Virus record (IMG/VR): IMGVR_UViG_3300027852_000017
Coordinates: 1 to 42,843 of that record
Length of the DNA: 42,843 bases
Reading direction: 5' to 3' (one strand)
Source of the DNA: a virus
The position numbers were made by a program, and so were the translations under genes. Below, one piece after another: positions 40,733 to 42,843 of the stretch (positions are counted from its first letter, which is position 1; every line of letters begins with the position of its first letter). Below the pieces are notes generated by a model that had not been told where the DNA came from, did not search any database, and saw nothing but the letters and a program-made list of their open reading frames with translations.

Positions 40733-41077
40733 TTATTCTATGATAAGCCTCCCAAAGTCAATTGACATAGTAGATAAGTCAGAAAGTGTTATTATAAATA
40801 AAAGATAATATAAGCCTGTTGGTTTACCTCCGTGCGTAAGGATTACACTTACATAGTCATCACCTGATGTAGTGCTTGAAACTATGCCTGATATAGGCGT
40901 ACCATCATCAAGAGACGAAACGCATTGCACTACAGCACTGCTAATAGTTGTCCCGTAAGGCAGCGTCCCGTCATTAGCTGTAATCGAAGAAGATATAGAA
41001 AATGAAAACCTATACCCTACGCCAACATCATTCTTTTGAAGATTAAGTTTATTATTCCCACGGAAACCTTCTATCAT
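40733..41077 (-). CDS. Small beta-rich virion protein candidate
   Basis: 114 aa, start at 41077 behind AAGGAGG. It is rich in Ser, Gly and Thr with a beta-sandwich pattern (YRFSFSISSSITANDGTLPY, SSTTSGDDYVSVIL, GLYYLLFIITLSD). This looks like a small tail or baseplate surface domain, or an Ig-like domain. It lies between a tail-associated gene and the membrane protein. No family recognised. Confidence 0.5.
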   Translation of the reverse strand: MIEGFRGNNKLNLQKNDVGVGYRFSFSISSSITANDGTLPYGTTISSAVVQCVSSLDDGTPISGIVSSTTSGDDYVSVILTHGGKPTGLYYLLFIITLSDLSTMSIDFGRLIIE

Positions 41078-41119
41078 AAAACCTCCTTATTAGAGTTGTC
41101 AATGTATGCCATAACACTC

Positions 41120-41148
41120 ATTATAGTGCAATTGCGCAACATTAACAA
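41120..41148 (-). promoter_or_regulatory. Possible promoter before the last late genes
   Basis: Minus -35-like TTGTTA (41148-41143), 17-bp spacer, -10 TATAAT (41125-41120). It is in the 95-bp gap before the gene at 41077. It lacks AAAAACCC. An internal late promoter is possible. Confidence 0.5.
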
Positions 41149-41172
41149 CTCAGTAAAACATTTCATTTTCTG

Positions 41173-41652
41173 CTATGCATCGGCCGCTGTAATAGAATAA
41201 GTACAATTTAGGACGTCATCTGTTAAAACTGCCCTGGATGCTGAAAAATCTCCTACAGATATTAATGTGCCTGACGTTCCTGAAGCGGCCGAACAAAGAA
41301 ATGATCCATAAATTGTATCCGCCGAAGTAAAGGTAAAAGATGCCGGAGACGCTGAATTTGTTATATTTTGGGAGCTTACTCCAGCCTCAACCCATGCTTT
41401 TCTGTCACCGGTATAATTAGTTAATTCAGCCCAAGAAGCATGAGACGCTAAAGTATCAGCCGCCGCCGCCGTTCCTGTATCTTTTAACCCGACATAATGT
41501 GTCCCGTCTGGTGTTTCATCGGATAAACCAACTCCAAGAAAATAATCAAGCCCAGCGTTAACAATAAGGTTTTCTTGCTCTTCTGTCCAAATTACCTTCC
41601 CGTCTCTTATTAATTCCCATTTATATTTTCCACGGATCTTCATTGAATTCAT
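41173..41652 (-). CDS. Tail-associated structural protein
   Basis: 159 aa, start at 41652 behind AAGGAGAAAATT. It has the pattern seen in many phage tail-associated proteins: KWELIRDGKVIWTEEQENLI, VNAGLDYFLGVGL, HYVGLKDTGT, ADTLASHASWAELTNYTG, ASPASFTFTSADTIYGSFL and a final TYSITAADA. These are beta-rich and are thought to be virion components. It follows the long repeat protein. Confidence 0.6.
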   Translation of the reverse strand: MNSMKIRGKYKWELIRDGKVIWTEEQENLIVNAGLDYFLGVGLSDETPDGTHYVGLKDTGTAAAADTLASHASWAELTNYTGDRKAWVEAGVSSQNITNSASPASFTFTSADTIYGSFLCSAASGTSGTLISVGDFSASRAVLTDDVLNCTYSITAADA

Positions 41653-41663
41653 AATTTTCTCCT

Positions 41664-42843
41664 TTATAATTTTGAGTTAAAATTTCTGGTAATATTCTTC
41701 GACCTGAAAAAACGTTGCTCCTCCTTTGCAAAAAATAATGTTTTAAAAACCGCCAAGATTGATTCAAGCGAATCATAAAGACTTAACTTTTCAATTATTA
41801 TTTCATTGAAAAGCTGATTGCCAAAATTTATAATATCTGCAATATTAATTGTTTCTAATAAAGTTTCTGAAAGCTCTGCAACCTGGGTAATGTCATCGGA
41901 TAAACTAAAAGAATCAATTATAGTATTGTACAATTGTGAAAAAATTGATGTAGAGTCACCAATTGTAAATGATTCAGAAATTAATTTGCTAAATAATTGG
42001 AAACCAAGAGTAGAATTATTAAGGTTTAAAGTCTCTGCAATAAAAGCAGATATCTGCTTTCCATTAGAAACAAAATCATTTAAATTTAAGATATCTCCAA
42101 CAATTTCGGCAATTAATTGGTTATTAATGTTAGAATTATTGATGCTTAAAACATCTATAATGGTTTCAGCAATTAATTGGTTATTAATGTTAGAATTATC
42201 TAAACTTAAATTTTCTGTGATAATTTCAGATAGTTGTTTCCCGTTAATGTTAGAATCATTGACATTTAAAGCATCTATAATGCTTTCAGCAATTAATTTG
42301 TTATTAAAAATAGAATCATTTAAGTTTAAGGTATCTGTGATAAATTCAGCAATTAACTGCTTGCTAATATTAGAATCATTTAAACTTAAATTCTCTGTGA
42401 TAATTTCAGCAAAAAACTGATTGCCATAATGAATAACATCGGCGATACTAATTGTTTCTGATAAGGTCTCTAAAAGTTCTGCAACCTGGGCAATATCATC
42501 GGATAAACTAAAAGAATCAACTACAGCGTTATATAATTGCAAAAAAGTTGGTGTAGCGTCATTAATTACGAAAGACTCCGTGATTATTTTGCTAATTAAC
42601 TGATTACTATAAGTAAGATCGCTGAAGTTTAAACTCTCTGCAATAAAAACAGATAGTTGTTTTACATTAGACGTAAAATCATTTAATCCTAAGATATCCG
42701 CAATGCTTTCAGCTATTACTTGGCTATTAATATTAGAATCGTTAAAACTCAAAGCCTCTATGATAATTTCAGCAATTAATTGACCCTTAAAAATAGAATT
42801 ATCAAGGTTTAAAATTTCTGTGATAGAAGTAGATATTTGCCCA
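41664..42843 (-). CDS. Large repeat-containing tail/fibre protein, C-terminal part (begins at 1200 across the join)
   Basis: This carries the C-terminal 350 codons, the frame continuing from position 1 at the start of the window. The TTG at 42752 is an internal Leu codon of the wrapped gene, not its start. Nearly all of it is made of units of about 20 residues centred on ESL-LNDS-NINN-QLIAE. Two copies of a 108-residue super-repeat lie at 42372-42695 and 41769-42092. The last 30 residues (FFAKEEQRFFRSKNITRN) are basic and leave the pattern, as in a cap or attachment end. No enzyme motif. Likely a long fibre. Confidence 0.8.
   Translation of the reverse strand, partial: GQISTSITEILNLDNSIFKGQLIAEIIIEALSFNDSNINSQVIAESIADILGLNDFTSNVKQLSVFIAESLNFSDLTYSNQLISKIITESFVINDATPTFLQLYNAVVDSFSLSDDIAQVAELLETLSETISIADVIHYGNQFFAEIITENLSLNDSNISKQLIAEFITDTLNLNDSIFNNKLIAESIIDALNVNDSNINGKQLSEIITENLSLDNSNINNQLIAETIIDVLSINNSNINNQLIAEIVGDILNLNDFVSNGKQISAFIAETLNLNNSTLGFQLFSKLISESFTIGDSTSIFSQLYNTIIDSFSLSDDITQVAELSETLLETINIADIINFGNQLFNEIIIEKLSLYDSLESILAVFKTLFFAKEEQRFFRSKNITRNFNSKL
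41769..42092 (-). repeat. 108-residue super-repeat, copy 2
   Basis: Matches copy 1 at 42372-42695 over its whole length, for example DSFSLSDDITQVAEL here and DSFSLSDDIAQVAEL there. The copies are separated by about 93 residues of short units. Confidence 0.85.
42372..42695 (-). repeat. 108-residue super-repeat, copy 1
   Basis: The same five-unit block as copy 2, including the unusual unit SFSLSDDIAQVAELLETLSE. The spacing shows a block duplication on top of the basic 20-residue repeat. Confidence 0.85.
42717..42843. repeat. Terminal direct repeat, right copy
   Basis: Identical to bases 1-127; see the left copy. The true genome length is therefore 42,716 bp. Confidence 0.95.

Noticed and set aside
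41080-41105. TTGACA just before the gene at 41077, as a promoter
   Set aside because: The -10 position would fall on the ribosome binding site and start codon, so a transcript would lack a leader.
41818-42420. Plus-strand open frame of 200 codons
   Set aside because: It is the complement of the repeat array of the long tail protein; repeats without stops on one strand give open frames on the other. There is no ribosome binding site.

Overview
The window is one complete, circularly closed, AT-rich tailed-phage genome (Caudoviricetes, siphovirus-like). Its last 127 bases (42717-42843) repeat its first 127, so the unique length is 42,716 bp, and one gene runs across the join. Every gene I accept lies on the minus strand, so the genome is read from high to low coordinates. 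The host is probably an uncultured anaerobic bacterium. A class III (oxygen-sensitive) ribonucleotide reductase is present, promoters match the sigma70 consensus, and one early protein carries a signal peptide. I see no integrase, recognisable CI-type repressor, tRNA, CRISPR array or transposase.

Early half (about 40.3 kb down to 22.7 kb): SSB, Rha-family regulators, a DEDDh exonuclease, a Prim-Pol/SF3-helicase primase, and two stand-alone copies of that primase's C-terminal domain. These are followed by a broken cluster of Rha copies, an exported repeat protein, NrdD, a RecB-like nuclease, a DUF1351-like coiled-coil protein, an ERF annealing protein, a possible cell-wall gene group, a PD-(D/E)XK nuclease, and a divergent thymidylate synthase. 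A strong terminator follows. This half is cut into short units by repeated promoters built on the same 14 bases (AAAAACCCTTGACA on the minus strand). Several of these promoters are overlaid by inverted repeats that look like operators.

Late half (22.7 kb down to 1, then across the join from 42.7 to 40.3 kb): TerS candidate, TerL, a free-standing Hint (intein-like) protein, a portal/gpF fusion, protease-scaffold, two decoration paralogues, a fibre-like protein, and the major capsid protein with a terminator. A separately promoted insert follows: a small basic protein, a Rha protein, a HigA N-domain-like protein, and a 976-aa glycosyltransferase-methyltransferase-glycosyltransferase. Then come connector gp36, an ASCH-like protein, gpG-like and terminator-like proteins, the tail tube, chaperones joined by a probable -1 frameshift, the tape measure, tail-tip proteins, a second fibre paralogue, a 750-aa repeat protein across the join, three small genes, and the late terminator.

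The head genes resemble phage Mu (portal/gpF, gpI-like protease, gp36, gpG), while the tail is of the long tube type with a tape measure of 721 aa. The genome is rich in paralogues: five Rha-type genes plus a pseudogene, three primase C-terminal domains, and pairs of fibres, decoration proteins, tail-tip proteins and small early proteins. All family assignments were made by reading motifs; no database search was run.
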